NCBI GenBank assembly: GCA_016718805.1
Contig: JADKCP010000011.1
Span: 372,001 to 436,000, forward strand
Origin: Bacteroidota bacterium
Lineage (GTDB): Bacteria > Bacteroidota > Bacteroidia > UBA4408
Direction: 5' to 3'
Length of the DNA stretch: 64,000 nucleotides
Shown here: positions 53,511 to 62,506 of the stretch, piece after piece
How positions within the stretch are numbered: position 1 is the stretch's first letter
Layout: each line of letters opens with the position of its first letter
Program-made: the position numbers and the translations under genes
Notes under the pieces: model-generated
Told to the model about the DNA's origin: nothing
Database searches by the model: none
What the model saw: only the letters and a program-made list of their open reading frames with translations

Positions 53511-54284
53511 ATGAAAATTATTTTTAAGTTATGTGAGCTTCCTTTGCTTTATTTAACGATTATTTATTTCTTGTTACTTCCCCTTCAACCTACTGCTAGC
53601 ACTAAAGAAAAGGGGTTTGCGGTTGTTGAACTTTTTACCTCTGAAGGCTGTGCTAATTCGCCTGCTGCCGATAAGTTTGTGAATATGCTTCAAGCTGACG
53701 CTGAAAAAACAGGCAAAGCAATTTACATTTTGAACATGCATGTAAATTATTGGGATGATATGGGCTGGAAAGATCCGTATGCAAAAAAGAAATTCGTTGA
53801 CCGTCAAGATTATTATGCACGATTTTTCCCGGGCGGAAGTACTTATACTCCTCAAATGATAGTAAATGGTAAAGCTGAATTTATTGGAACTCAAAAACAA
53901 ACGGCGGATTTGCTAATTGCACAAGGGCTTGCACAAACACCCGAAATAATTATTCAAAATTTAAAAGCTATACGACTCGATTCGCTGACTTTGCAGCTTG
54001 ATTACGAATTAAATTCACTTCCTTCAAATTGTGTTTTTTACCTTGCCTTACTCGAAAAAAAATTACCGGTTAGCAAGATTAACGCAGGTGCTAACGAAGG
54101 TAAAATGCTTGAACACTACAGTGTTGTTCGGCACTTAGAAACTGTTGAAACTGGCTTGCTTAAAGGAAAGTACAATATCAATTATGCCATTAAGAAAAAT
54201 TCCAAAAACTTTTCAATCGTTTGCTTTGTACAAAATAAAGAAAAACGCAACATTGTCGCAGCACGCGATTGCAAGGTGAATTAG
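53511..54284 (+). CDS. DUF1223-family secreted thioredoxin-like protein, CxxS variant
   Basis: About 257 residues from the ATG at 53511 (in-frame ATGs at 53466 and 53478 give longer versions). A hydrophobic signal (LPLLYLTIIYFLLLPL) precedes the DUF1223 domain: VVELFTSEGC, DKFVNML, ILNMHVNYWDDMGWKDPYA, RQDYYARFF and YTPQMIVNGKAEF. DUF1223 proteins usually carry a C-x-x-C before PAAD. Here it reads C47-A-N-S50, so the second cysteine is lost. It probably cannot form the usual disulfide and may act as an isomerase-like or non-redox protein. It ends in a 4-bp overlap with convergent miaA. Confidence 0.83.
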   Translation: MKIIFKLCELPLLYLTIIYFLLLPLQPTASTKEKGFAVVELFTSEGCANSPAADKFVNMLQADAEKTGKAIYILNMHVNYWDDMGWKDPYAKKKFVDRQDYYARFFPGGSTYTPQMIVNGKAEFIGTQKQTADLLIAQGLAQTPEIIIQNLKAIRLDSLTLQLDYELNSLPSNCVFYLALLEKKLPVSKINAGANEGKMLEHYSVVRHLETVETGLLKGKYNINYAIKKNSKNFSIVCFVQNKEKRNIVAARDCKVN

Positions 54285-55183
54285 GCTAGTAGTTCTTCAA
54301 TTTGTTGAATACCGGCTTTGCTGTTTGAATTATTTATCCAATTAATTTCGCTGTCTTTTCGAAACCAGGTTAACTGCCTTTTCGCATATCTTCTGGTGTT
54401 TTGTTGTATGAGTTGAACAGCATTTTCTAAACTCATTTTATTATCAAAATAATCGAACAATTCGGAATAACCAACTGTTTTTAATGCTTTCAAACTTTTA
54501 TACGGCTCCAACAATTTTGCTTCTTCCAGCAATCCTTCATCCATCATTTTTACAACACGCGAATTAATTCGTTCGTACAATTCAGAACGCTCCAACTGCA
54601 GTCCTACTTTGATAATTCGAAAATTGTTTTTTCGTTTTGCACCCCTCCTTAATTCTGAAAACTTTTTACCGCTTAAGAGACAAACTTCAATAGCACGAAT
54701 CAAACGGTGGGGATTATTTTTATCTATTTGTTGAAAATATTCAGGATCGAGTTCTTGTAATCTCACTTGCAATGAGGCTAATCCTTCTTGCTGCAATTGC
54801 TGTATTAATTTATTTTTTAATTCAGGATTTGATTCAGGCAATTCATCCAATCCGTTGCAAAAAGCATCGCAATACAAACCGCTGCCACCAACCATAATAA
54901 GTAAATCATGTTTTTGAAATAATTTATGCGCTACTTGATGCGCCTCTTTTTCAAAATCTGCAACAGTATAATTTTGATGGATGGAAATATGACCAATTAA
55001 ATGATGTGGAACTTGATACATTTCTTCTGCTGTGGGTCGGGCTGTTCCAATATTCATCTCTCGATAAATTTGCCGCGAATCGGAAGAAATTATTTCGGTG
55101 TTGTATTTTTTTGCCAATTCAATTGCCAATGCAGTTTTTCCAACTGCAGTAGGACCGCATAGAAGCAAAAGTGTTGGTTGCAT
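54281..55183 (-). CDS. miaA: tRNA dimethylallyltransferase
   Basis: A 300-residue enzyme adding a dimethylallyl group to N6 of A37 in tRNAs that read U-starting codons. I choose the ATG at 55183 (MQPTLLLLCGPTAVGKT); the longer frame from 55234 adds 17 residues that overlap the next gene's coding end. The P-loop GPTAVGKT is at residues 10-17, followed by EIISSDSRQIYREMNIGTARPT, MVGGSGLYCDAF, NPHRLIRAIE and RRYAKRQLTWFR. Start and length fit the family. miaE, which hydroxylates the product base, is 7 kb away. Confidence 0.95.
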   Translation of the reverse strand: MQPTLLLLCGPTAVGKTALAIELAKKYNTEIISSDSRQIYREMNIGTARPTAEEMYQVPHHLIGHISIHQNYTVADFEKEAHQVAHKLFQKHDLLIMVGGSGLYCDAFCNGLDELPESNPELKNKLIQQLQQEGLASLQVRLQELDPEYFQQIDKNNPHRLIRAIEVCLLSGKKFSELRRGAKRKNNFRIIKVGLQLERSELYERINSRVVKMMDEGLLEEAKLLEPYKSLKALKTVGYSELFDYFDNKMSLENAVQLIQQNTRRYAKRQLTWFRKDSEINWINNSNSKAGIQQIEELLA

Positions 55184-55196
55184 TTTAGGAAGGAAA

Positions 55197-55919
55197 TTAC
55201 TCTTCCATATTTTCATCGAGCTGTTCAAACTCATCTTCGGGGCTATCTTCTAGCATATCGTCTTCATCCTCCCCATCTGTTTTCTCGCTATCGTCCAAGC
55301 TTGCATCGTCTTCCAATTCCTCTTCTCCTTCTTCACCAAATCCATCGGCCAAATCATCATCGTCTTTTAAAACTGCAGCCCCGGCAAACTCATCTTCATC
55401 AAATATTTTTTCAGCTTGAATTTTCTTTGATTTCGATTTTGGTTTTTCCTCTTCATCGTCCTCGGAATTTGAAGGAGCAAATTTTTGAACTTTGTATTGT
55501 CGAATCGCTACACCTACCGTTTTTACAGTGCGCGGATATAAAACAGATGAATCTTCGGGAGTTAATTTTATAAGCTCCACTGTAAAAGTCCAAACTGAAT
55601 TTTCAACTTTATCGAAATCGAAATAATAGATAAGTTTTTGATGTGGATCGTCGATGTAATCGCAGAGATAGGTTTTTTTTGTTTTGCTTTTGCCTTTTTT
55701 ATCTGCAGATTCAAGCGTTAATTGCAACGGAACTTCCTTTTCACGTCTCCAGAAATCATTGCTAATATAGAAGGTTGCATTTTTACTGGCATCAAAACCA
55801 ATAGCTTGTTGAATTGCCTCATGCAAATCATTAAAGCTTTGGCTGGAAAGGATTTCAATATCTCTATAAATGTCTGTATGGTCTTCAAACGAAACTCTAA
55901 ATCTATATACTGCTGCCAT
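55197..55919 (-). CDS. pRiA4b ORF-3-like protein with long acidic tail
   Basis: A 240-residue protein. Residues ~1-145 match the pRiA4b ORF-3 family (VYRFRVSFEDHTDIYRDIEI, SFNDLHEAIQQAIGFD, HATFYI-like NATFYISNDFWRRE, YLCDYIDDPHQKLIYYFDFD). The last ~85 residues are almost entirely Glu and Asp with some Lys and Ser, probably disordered. Family function is unknown; it also turns up on plasmids. It is 13 bp upstream of miaA on the same strand, so it is co-transcribed with it. Confidence 0.85.
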   Translation of the reverse strand: MAAVYRFRVSFEDHTDIYRDIEILSSQSFNDLHEAIQQAIGFDASKNATFYISNDFWRREKEVPLQLTLESADKKGKSKTKKTYLCDYIDDPHQKLIYYFDFDKVENSVWTFTVELIKLTPEDSSVLYPRTVKTVGVAIRQYKVQKFAPSNSEDDEEEKPKSKSKKIQAEKIFDEDEFAGAAVLKDDDDLADGFGEEGEEELEDDASLDDSEKTDGEDEDDMLEDSPEDEFEQLDENMEE

Positions 55920-56059
55920 AGGATAAATCTTTTTTTAACTTAATTTTTAAGCTCTTAATTTGTACTGTGAAAATAGAATTAATATTCAACAAACTCAAAC
56001 AATATCATCTAAATTTTCTATCAAAAAAGCCTGTAATCAGCCAATCAACAGAAATTAAA

Positions 56060-57475
56060 TTAGTTATCTATTTCAACTGAAAGTCCAATTTCCTTTCCTT
56101 TTTCTACCATAAATTTGAAGGCATCCTCATAATTATTAGCTAACTCTCCATCCAGTATTGCATCACGAATTGCGTTTTTAATAACACCAATTTCAATCGA
56201 TGGTTTAATATTAAAGGTCTTCATAATATCTTCTCCAGTAATGGGAGGTTGCCAATTACGCAAATGATCTTTTTCTTCAACTTCTTTTAACTTTTGACGC
56301 ACCAGCTCATAGTTTGCCTTGTAACGACTAACCTTAGTTGGGTTTTTAGAGGTGATATCAGCATCACAAAGCAGCATTAAATCATCAATATCGTTGCCTG
56401 CATCAAAAAGTAAACGTCGAACTGCCGAATCGGTTACAATGCTCTTTGCCAAAACAATGGGACGAAGGTGAAGCAAAACAAGTTTCTGCACATATTTCAT
56501 TTTTTCGTTGAGCGGAAGTTTAAGCTCAGCAAAAATTTTAGGAACCATGCGCGAACCTTTGTCTTCATGTCCATGAAATGTCCATCCATGTCCTTCTTCA
56601 AAACGCTTGGTATGCGGTTTTGCGATATCGTGTAATATAGCTGCCCAACGCAACCATAAGTCATTGCTGTGTTGCGAAAGATTATCTAAGACCTCAAGTG
56701 TATGATAAAAATTATCCTTGTGTGATTTTTTATCGATTGTATCAACACCTTGCAAATTTGCCAGTAGCGGAAATATGATATGCAGCAATCCTGTGTCAAA
56801 CAACAATTTGAAGCCAACGGATGGCTGAGGCGATAAAATAATTTTATTAAGTTCGTCTGTAATTCTTTCGGCAGAAACAATTTTTATTCGCTCCTTATTC
56901 TTGGTAATGGAAGTCAATGCATCTTTATCAATCACAAAATTGAGCTGAGACGAAAAACGTATAGCTCGCATCATTCGCAAGGGATCGTCGCTAAAGGTAA
57001 TATCGGGACTTAAAGGCGTTTTAATTAGTTGACTTTGTAAATCTTTATATCCGTTAAACGGATCAATCATTTTACCATAAGTAGCATCTGCCAAGGATAT
57101 AGCCAATGCATTAATGGTAAAATCGCGTCGATTTTGATCGTCTTCTAATGTACCATTTTCAACAATGGGTTTGCGCGAATCGTTGCGGTATGACTCTTTG
57201 CGGGCACCAACAAATTCAATATCATAATCGTGGTACTTAATATGCGCTGTTCCAAAACTTTTGAAAATAGTGACAGGATAATCACTTCCTAGTTTTTTTG
57301 AAACAGCTTTCGCTAATTCAATACCAGAGCCAATTGCAACTATATCAATATCTTTACAAGGACGTTTTAAAAGCAAATCACGCACCCATCCTCCAATTAC
57401 AAATGATTGCACATTTAAGGTAGTGGAACACTCAGAAACAATTTTAAATACAGGATGTGTAAGATGTGCCTTCAC
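56060..57475 (-). CDS. cca: CCA tRNA nucleotidyltransferase with HD domain
   Basis: A 471-residue class II nucleotidyltransferase. The start codon is GTG at 57475, since the neighbouring ATG at 57480 meets a stop after two codons. Head domain: VIGGWVRDLLL with the metal-binding DID (D42, D44), then GTAHIKY, RRDFTINALAISL (residues ~115) and DDPLRMMRAIRFSSQL. An HD-type phosphohydrolase domain follows (RWAAILHDIAKPHTKRF, MKYVQKLVLLHLRP). It adds or repairs the 3' CCA end of tRNA. TAAATTTG on the minus strand at 57496-57489 may be its -7 element. Confidence 0.94.
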   Translation of the reverse strand: MKAHLTHPVFKIVSECSTTLNVQSFVIGGWVRDLLLKRPCKDIDIVAIGSGIELAKAVSKKLGSDYPVTIFKSFGTAHIKYHDYDIEFVGARKESYRNDSRKPIVENGTLEDDQNRRDFTINALAISLADATYGKMIDPFNGYKDLQSQLIKTPLSPDITFSDDPLRMMRAIRFSSQLNFVIDKDALTSITKNKERIKIVSAERITDELNKIILSPQPSVGFKLLFDTGLLHIIFPLLANLQGVDTIDKKSHKDNFYHTLEVLDNLSQHSNDLWLRWAAILHDIAKPHTKRFEEGHGWTFHGHEDKGSRMVPKIFAELKLPLNEKMKYVQKLVLLHLRPIVLAKSIVTDSAVRRLLFDAGNDIDDLMLLCDADITSKNPTKVSRYKANYELVRQKLKEVEEKDHLRNWQPPITGEDIMKTFNIKPSIEIGVIKNAIRDAILDGELANNYEDAFKFMVEKGKEIGLSVEIDN

Positions 57476-57628
57476 TTCATTTTTTTTGCAAATTTAATTT
57501 TTAATTAGTGCCATTAAAAGCAAACAACACTTATTTTCAATGGAAAGAATCAACTTCAAGGAAATAGTGAACTACTAAAATTGTGTCATCTTTTGCAATA
57601 TTTCTTAGCTTTACAAAATATACATTGC

Positions 57629-58822
57629 ATGAATAGACAAGCATTATTTATTTGTTATTTTTTCTTCTACCTCATGGTAAGTTGTGCCGTTTCAGTAGCG
57701 CAAGAGCTTGAATACGCTACCGGTACCAAGCTTTATTTACCTGCAACTGCGCCTTCTTTGCTTGATCATGCTTCCTTACAAAAAACTTTAAACACCGAAT
57801 CGCCATGTACTTCCGAAAACACTTTTTGGGGCTATAATTTGAGTGGAACTATGTTGGTTGAATATGCACTTAGTAATGGTTCAATAGCTTTTACAGGAAA
57901 TACGGTTTCCAATATACCGGGTTATGGAGTTGCAATTTGTTCAAATTTAGATAGCGCAATTAGTTCCCCAACTTTCTATGTTAGCGATTTTTTTACCAAT
58001 AGTTACTATTTCTGGACACAAGATACAACATGGGTTCAAAGTGCAACATCTACGCTTGATTTATACAACTTAGGTGGGTATGAAAAGTTTTTATACAATT
58101 TGTGCAATAAGCCGAATGATACCAAAATTTCGAAGTATGATGGGAATGGTTCTACCCTAATTTTCAGCAGTACTAAAAATGTTGGTTGTGCCGATATTGC
58201 TATTGATACTAGTGGAAATATTTATTTGATTACAAAAGATTCTGCGACTTCTATATTAAGTGACTCCTTGTATATTATTTCACCGAATGGTAGCATTTTA
58301 AAAAAGTATTTACTTGAATTTAATTCCAATCATGCTTATGGTTGTTTTTTGCTAAACGATACTTTTTATATAGGATTGGGTAATCAAAATGCACAACATC
58401 CCAACACTATACTTCCGATTGTACTCGATGAAAATTCGGCCACCATACAAGCACCAATTCAGGTTCCATCCGGAATTTCGTTGAATTTTGACTTGGCTAG
58501 TTGTACGCCTAATAAGAAACGATTGGCCATTGCCGAAACAGATTCGAGCAGCTTGATTTATCCAACCATTTTTAGTCCGAACTCCGATGGTATAAATGAT
58601 AATTTTACTGCTATCGAAAAAAATATTGTTCAATTAACTTGTAGCATATTTTCGCGATGGGGTGTTGAGATCAAAACGTTAACACAAGTAAATGAATCGT
58701 GGGATGGGCGCACCAAAAGCGGAGAAAAAGTACCCGATGGTGTATATTTTTACCACGCAGAAGGAATTGGGAAAGACGCCATAAAGTATGATTTAAAAGG
58801 CTTTGTGCACTTAGCTCGATAA
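57629..58822 (+). CDS. Secreted protein with gliding-motility C-terminal domain (T9SS cargo)
   Basis: A 397-residue protein (ATG at 57629; the upstream TTG at 57581 only extends the signal). The signal peptide is FICYFFFYLMVSCAVSVAQ. The middle part is a propeller-like, unrecognised domain (GNIYLITKDSATSIL, TIFSPNSDG follows later). Residues ~315-397 are a CHU_C domain (YPTIFSPNSDGINDNF, IFSRWGVEIKT, DGVYFYHAEGIG, GFVHLAR). It is the smallest of three CHU_C-type proteins in the window. Surface role, no enzyme activity recognised. Confidence 0.82.
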   Translation: MNRQALFICYFFFYLMVSCAVSVAQELEYATGTKLYLPATAPSLLDHASLQKTLNTESPCTSENTFWGYNLSGTMLVEYALSNGSIAFTGNTVSNIPGYGVAICSNLDSAISSPTFYVSDFFTNSYYFWTQDTTWVQSATSTLDLYNLGGYEKFLYNLCNKPNDTKISKYDGNGSTLIFSSTKNVGCADIAIDTSGNIYLITKDSATSILSDSLYIISPNGSILKKYLLEFNSNHAYGCFLLNDTFYIGLGNQNAQHPNTILPIVLDENSATIQAPIQVPSGISLNFDLASCTPNKKRLAIAETDSSSLIYPTIFSPNSDGINDNFTAIEKNIVQLTCSIFSRWGVEIKTLTQVNESWDGRTKSGEKVPDGVYFYHAEGIGKDAIKYDLKGFVHLAR

Positions 58823-58936
58823 AGTTAGTATATTCTTATTTGAATATAATTGGCTTGAATTTGAGGTTTCCTTTTTCTTATTCCTTAAAATTCTCCTAAA
58901 CCAAAAAACAATTTACCTTTTGAGAAAACGTTGCTA

Positions 58937-60838
58937 TTACTTTAATTGTTGGGCCGCTGTAAAGCCATTGGTACATTGCAAATAGGCCTTGCCATAATTA
59001 ACAAACTGAAAAATTGCTGTATCTGATTCGTTGCCAAGTATTAATTTTCTTTTGTAATGATCATAAATTACTTTTCTATCCTTACTTATCAAACCAAATC
59101 CATTGTCGAAAGCGTAATATGCAAAAGCTGGAGAATTAGGATTAAATATATTTTTACTTCTTATAAATTCATTTGAACTAATATTCAGCTGTGCCAGTAA
59201 GGTAGTAGCCAAATCGGTGTGAGATGCAAATTTTGCGTTTATTTTATTTCTGTATTCCTCCTTTAAAGCACCTCCAACAATTACTAAAGGAATATGATGG
59301 CGCTCCACCTCATAATTGTTTCTTTGCAAAGGATAACGGCAACCATGATCAGCCACTAAAATAAAAACAGTGCTATCGTACCAAGTTTGTTGCTTAGCTT
59401 TTTGAATATAGTGGTATAAGCAACTATCAGAATAATGTACAGTATTGCGAAACTTATCTCCGATTTCATCCTTCCCATTAAAAATTTTTGGTACTGCTGC
59501 ATCCCACCATTCATGAGTAGTAATGGTTCCCAACATAGAAAAAAACGGAGGCTTCATTGTTGGAATTTTAGATAAATGTAACTTAAAAATTTCTTCATCA
59601 TAAGCACCCCACATGGTTCGTTGACGAATGGTAAAATCATTTTCGCCAACAATTTCCTTCACTCCTGCGCTGCGTAAATAGGCTTCCACATTATCGAACT
59701 GTAAGCGACCTCCGTAATAAAAAGATGTGTAGTATCCATTGTTATTCATAGTTCTAAACAAGTTTGGAAGCTTGTCGAAAGTGCCCCAGTTATAAATTAC
59801 CGAACTTTGAGGTTGTGCCGGAAAGGCGCTTAACATAGCTAACAATCCTTGTTCGGTGCGGTATCCGGTTGAGTAAAAATTAGTGAACAATATACCTTCT
59901 TCTGCCAATTTACCTAAACGTGGTGCTACACCCTTTTCACCTCCAAGGCATTCAACCACATCCGCTGTCCAGCTTTCAAGAAACACCAAAACAACATTTG
60001 GTTTAGCAATTTTAAAAATATACTCCGTAGAATCTTTGGGTGTTGTATTGAATTTTTGAAAATACGCTTCAGCAGTTTTGCTCTCAAAAAATGGATAAGG
60101 ATTCTTTGTAGTTTCGAGAGGATGAAAAAACAAATCGCAAAAATTCCAGAAACTATTCATGCTACTTAAGTTGAGCAAGGAGCTTTCGCTCACAAAAACC
60201 TGATTGCGATTGAGTGGAATTTTTTGAGTGCCGCCTCTCATCGCAATGATAAAAAATCCGATTAAAAATAGTGTTATTCCAATCTTGTGAAATACCGAAG
60301 TTAGTTGCAGCGGAAAGGGTGTACAAATTTTTTTTCTGAGCCTATTAAACACATACACTTGTATTACAATTATGGGCAAAAGTATAAGCGTTTGGCGTTC
60401 GAAAATTAGTGGAAGAACATCTTTAGGAAATGTAAGATAAGCAAGTGCCTTTGCATTGAATTTGGTTCCCCAAGCTTTGTATAATCCAATATCAATTGTG
60501 CATAAAATAGTGCAAAATATCAGTAAGAGGATAGTTTCCCACTTAATAAATTGTTCACTTTGTTTGGCCGATAGCCCCCATGTATAAGCTACTAATGCCA
60601 GTATCGGTAGCGAAACAATAAACATAATTCCGGCGAGGTGCATCCTTAAACCATAAAATGTAGCACGCAGAAATTCAGTCATGCTTACCTGAGAAAAGCC
60701 ATTGTTTATAGCGAAAAAAAGTACTTGTTGGAAGAGAAAGAAAAGCAGCCAAAACAACAGCAATTTAAAAAAGTAGCTAATTAGTTTTATGCCCGGCATT
60801 TGTATACTATTACTTTCGGATAATTTTAACATCGCCAT
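58937..60838 (-). CDS. Membrane sulfatase-fold phospho-transferase (LTA synthase / MdoB-like)
   Basis: A 633-residue protein. Five hydrophobic helices lie in the first ~190 residues, then a periplasmic alkaline phosphatase-type domain: NVVLVFLESWTADVVE (metal Glu), then the nucleophile Thr in YSTGYRTEQGLLAM, VFILVADHGCRYP (Asp and His ligands), and HIPLVIVGG. It is a relative of LTA synthase and of membrane phosphoethanolamine or phosphoglycerol transferases. In a Gram-negative it may decorate lipid A, glycans or membrane lipids. The start is uncertain: ATG 60838 overlaps the upstream gene by 29 bp, and ATG 60799 leaves a 10-bp gap. Confidence 0.8.
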   Translation of the reverse strand: MAMLKLSESNSIQMPGIKLISYFFKLLLFWLLFFLFQQVLFFAINNGFSQVSMTEFLRATFYGLRMHLAGIMFIVSLPILALVAYTWGLSAKQSEQFIKWETILLLIFCTILCTIDIGLYKAWGTKFNAKALAYLTFPKDVLPLIFERQTLILLPIIVIQVYVFNRLRKKICTPFPLQLTSVFHKIGITLFLIGFFIIAMRGGTQKIPLNRNQVFVSESSLLNLSSMNSFWNFCDLFFHPLETTKNPYPFFESKTAEAYFQKFNTTPKDSTEYIFKIAKPNVVLVFLESWTADVVECLGGEKGVAPRLGKLAEEGILFTNFYSTGYRTEQGLLAMLSAFPAQPQSSVIYNWGTFDKLPNLFRTMNNNGYYTSFYYGGRLQFDNVEAYLRSAGVKEIVGENDFTIRQRTMWGAYDEEIFKLHLSKIPTMKPPFFSMLGTITTHEWWDAAVPKIFNGKDEIGDKFRNTVHYSDSCLYHYIQKAKQQTWYDSTVFILVADHGCRYPLQRNNYEVERHHIPLVIVGGALKEEYRNKINAKFASHTDLATTLLAQLNISSNEFIRSKNIFNPNSPAFAYYAFDNGFGLISKDRKVIYDHYKRKLILGNESDTAIFQFVNYGKAYLQCTNGFTAAQQLK

Positions 60839-61373
60839 TGTTGCCCAAACGGATGATGGTTGAAACTGGAGCGTTTTTAATTTCAGACTGTCGCCAATTC
60901 ACCACATAATCCACTTCAGACTTAACTGCTTCATCAATTTGTGAAAAATTGGAAGGGGTAGGAACTCCACTAAAATTGGCAGAAGTAGAAACAAGAGGTT
61001 TTCCGAATTTATGTATCAGCCTTTTACAAAAATCATCTTTCACTAAACGTATCGCCAAAGTTCCATCGCTTGCAAGCAGATTGGTTGCTATATTGTATGG
61101 TTGATCGTAAATAATGGTCAGTGGTTTATCAGCAAATTCAATGAGGTCCCAAGCAAGGGATGGTACCTCTTTTACATATTTATTTAACATGGCTTCTGAA
61201 TCAACCAACACAATCATGCTCTTTTCGGCAGGACGCTTTTTAATTTCAAAAATACGCTCCACTGCCTTTTCATTGCAAGCGTCGCAGCCGATTCCCCAAA
61301 TAGTATCGCTTGGATAAAGTATAACCCTTCCTTCCTTTAATTGATCAGTAGCTTGCTTGATTATGGATTCCAT
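60810..61373 (-). CDS. L-threonylcarbamoyladenylate synthase (TsaC/YrdC/Sua5 type)
   Basis: A 187-residue YrdC-domain enzyme for the t6A37 tRNA modification. Key stretches: VILYPSDTIWGIGCDAC, EIKKRPAEKSMIVLV, PLTIIY, GTLAIRLVKDDFC and the nucleotide-binding LVSTSANFSG. The length fits the short TsaC form without the extra Sua5 C-terminal domain. It starts 13 bp inside the end of the downstream-read GT4 gene and ends 29 bp into the sulfatase-like gene, so the genes overlap and are likely co-transcribed. Confidence 0.93.
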   Translation of the reverse strand: MESIIKQATDQLKEGRVILYPSDTIWGIGCDACNEKAVERIFEIKKRPAEKSMIVLVDSEAMLNKYVKEVPSLAWDLIEFADKPLTIIYDQPYNIATNLLASDGTLAIRLVKDDFCKRLIHKFGKPLVSTSANFSGVPTPSNFSQIDEAVKSEVDYVVNWRQSEIKNAPVSTIIRLGNNGDVKIIRK

Positions 61374-62491
61374 TCGTTTAAATATAAATTCATCATTGTT
61401 TGTGCAACAGCGTCCGGCAAAAATTTTTGCGCATGAAGGTAACCCTGTTCAGCCATATCCTTACAAAGTGATTCTGAGTAAAATACCCGTTTTATTTCAG
61501 CAGCAAGTTGATCGACATTGGTTGGTTCAAAATATACGGTATGTGTACCACCAACCTCAGGCAAACTACTGGAATTGGCAGCAATTACAGGGGTTTTACA
61601 GGTTAAAGATTCAAGAATTGGAATTCCAAAACCTTCAAAAAATGAGGGGTATACAAAAAGTTTCGCTAAACGATAGAGTGCGGGTAATTCTGAATTTGCA
61701 ACATCTTCAAGAAAATGTATTCTTGCTTGCAGGTTATTTTCAACAATAAAATTAGCAACCTGTTTATAATAAGCACGTTTTCTTCCAACTACCACCAACT
61801 CCAATTCTTTACATTGTTGCAAAGCTTTGACAAGTGTGAGTAAATTTTTTCGTTCTTCAATAGTTCCAACCGATAATATAAATTGTTGGGGTAGTTTATA
61901 TTTTTTGCCAACAGCAATAAGCTGCTCCGGACTTGGAGGGCTATGAAAAATAGGATCACAACTTTGGTAAACTACTTTAATTTTTGACTCGGGAATAGCA
62001 TAGTATTCTATCAAATCGGCTTGAGATTGTTTACTGATTGCAATAATACAATCAGCGGTTTTACAAGCCTGTTTGACTTTTTGATAATACATTTTTCTAT
62101 CAAAAAAGGGATATAATTCGGGATAGCGTAAAAAAATTAAATCGTGAATACTGACTACTTTAAAATTTTGAAACTGTGCTATATTAAAGGGTAATTCATT
62201 GCTTAATCCGTGATAAATGGAAGTATTGTTATATTGAAGATGTTTCGTTATTGAAAAAGAACGCCATAAAAATGGCAATGATTGGGAAGATAAAGAGCGA
62301 GGAGTACAAATTTCAACATTCAGTTTACTGCGCATGAATTCGGCAAATTCTGAGTTGGAATCTGTAGGTGTATACAAGGAATATTGATTGTTGGGATATA
62401 ACTCAACAATTGATTTAATAAGGGCTCTGGAGTAATTACCCAAACCACTCGAATTAGTAAAAGCACGCTTTGCATCAAAAGCAATTCTCAT
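61361..62491 (-). CDS. Glycosyltransferase family 4
   Basis: A 376-residue GT-B retaining transferase. N-terminal MRIAFDAKRAFTNSSGLGNYSRALI is typical of group 1 transferases. The donor-binding domain has LSVGTIEERKNLLTL and PSFFEGFGIPILESLTCKTPVIAANSSSLPEV. The last 13 bp overlap the TsaC start, and miaE ends 15 bp upstream of it. Acceptor and donor are not predictable. Its closest functional neighbours here are envelope genes. Confidence 0.87.
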   Translation of the reverse strand: MRIAFDAKRAFTNSSGLGNYSRALIKSIVELYPNNQYSLYTPTDSNSEFAEFMRSKLNVEICTPRSLSSQSLPFLWRSFSITKHLQYNNTSIYHGLSNELPFNIAQFQNFKVVSIHDLIFLRYPELYPFFDRKMYYQKVKQACKTADCIIAISKQSQADLIEYYAIPESKIKVVYQSCDPIFHSPPSPEQLIAVGKKYKLPQQFILSVGTIEERKNLLTLVKALQQCKELELVVVGRKRAYYKQVANFIVENNLQARIHFLEDVANSELPALYRLAKLFVYPSFFEGFGIPILESLTCKTPVIAANSSSLPEVGGTHTVYFEPTNVDQLAAEIKRVFYSESLCKDMAEQGYLHAQKFLPDAVAQTMMNLYLNEWNP

Positions 62492-62506
62492 AGTAGCTAG
62501 GTGATA

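Noticed and set aside
57581..57628. TTG start upstream of the 397-residue CHU_C protein
   Set aside because: The extension is not signal-like. The ATG at 57629 gives the signal peptide directly.
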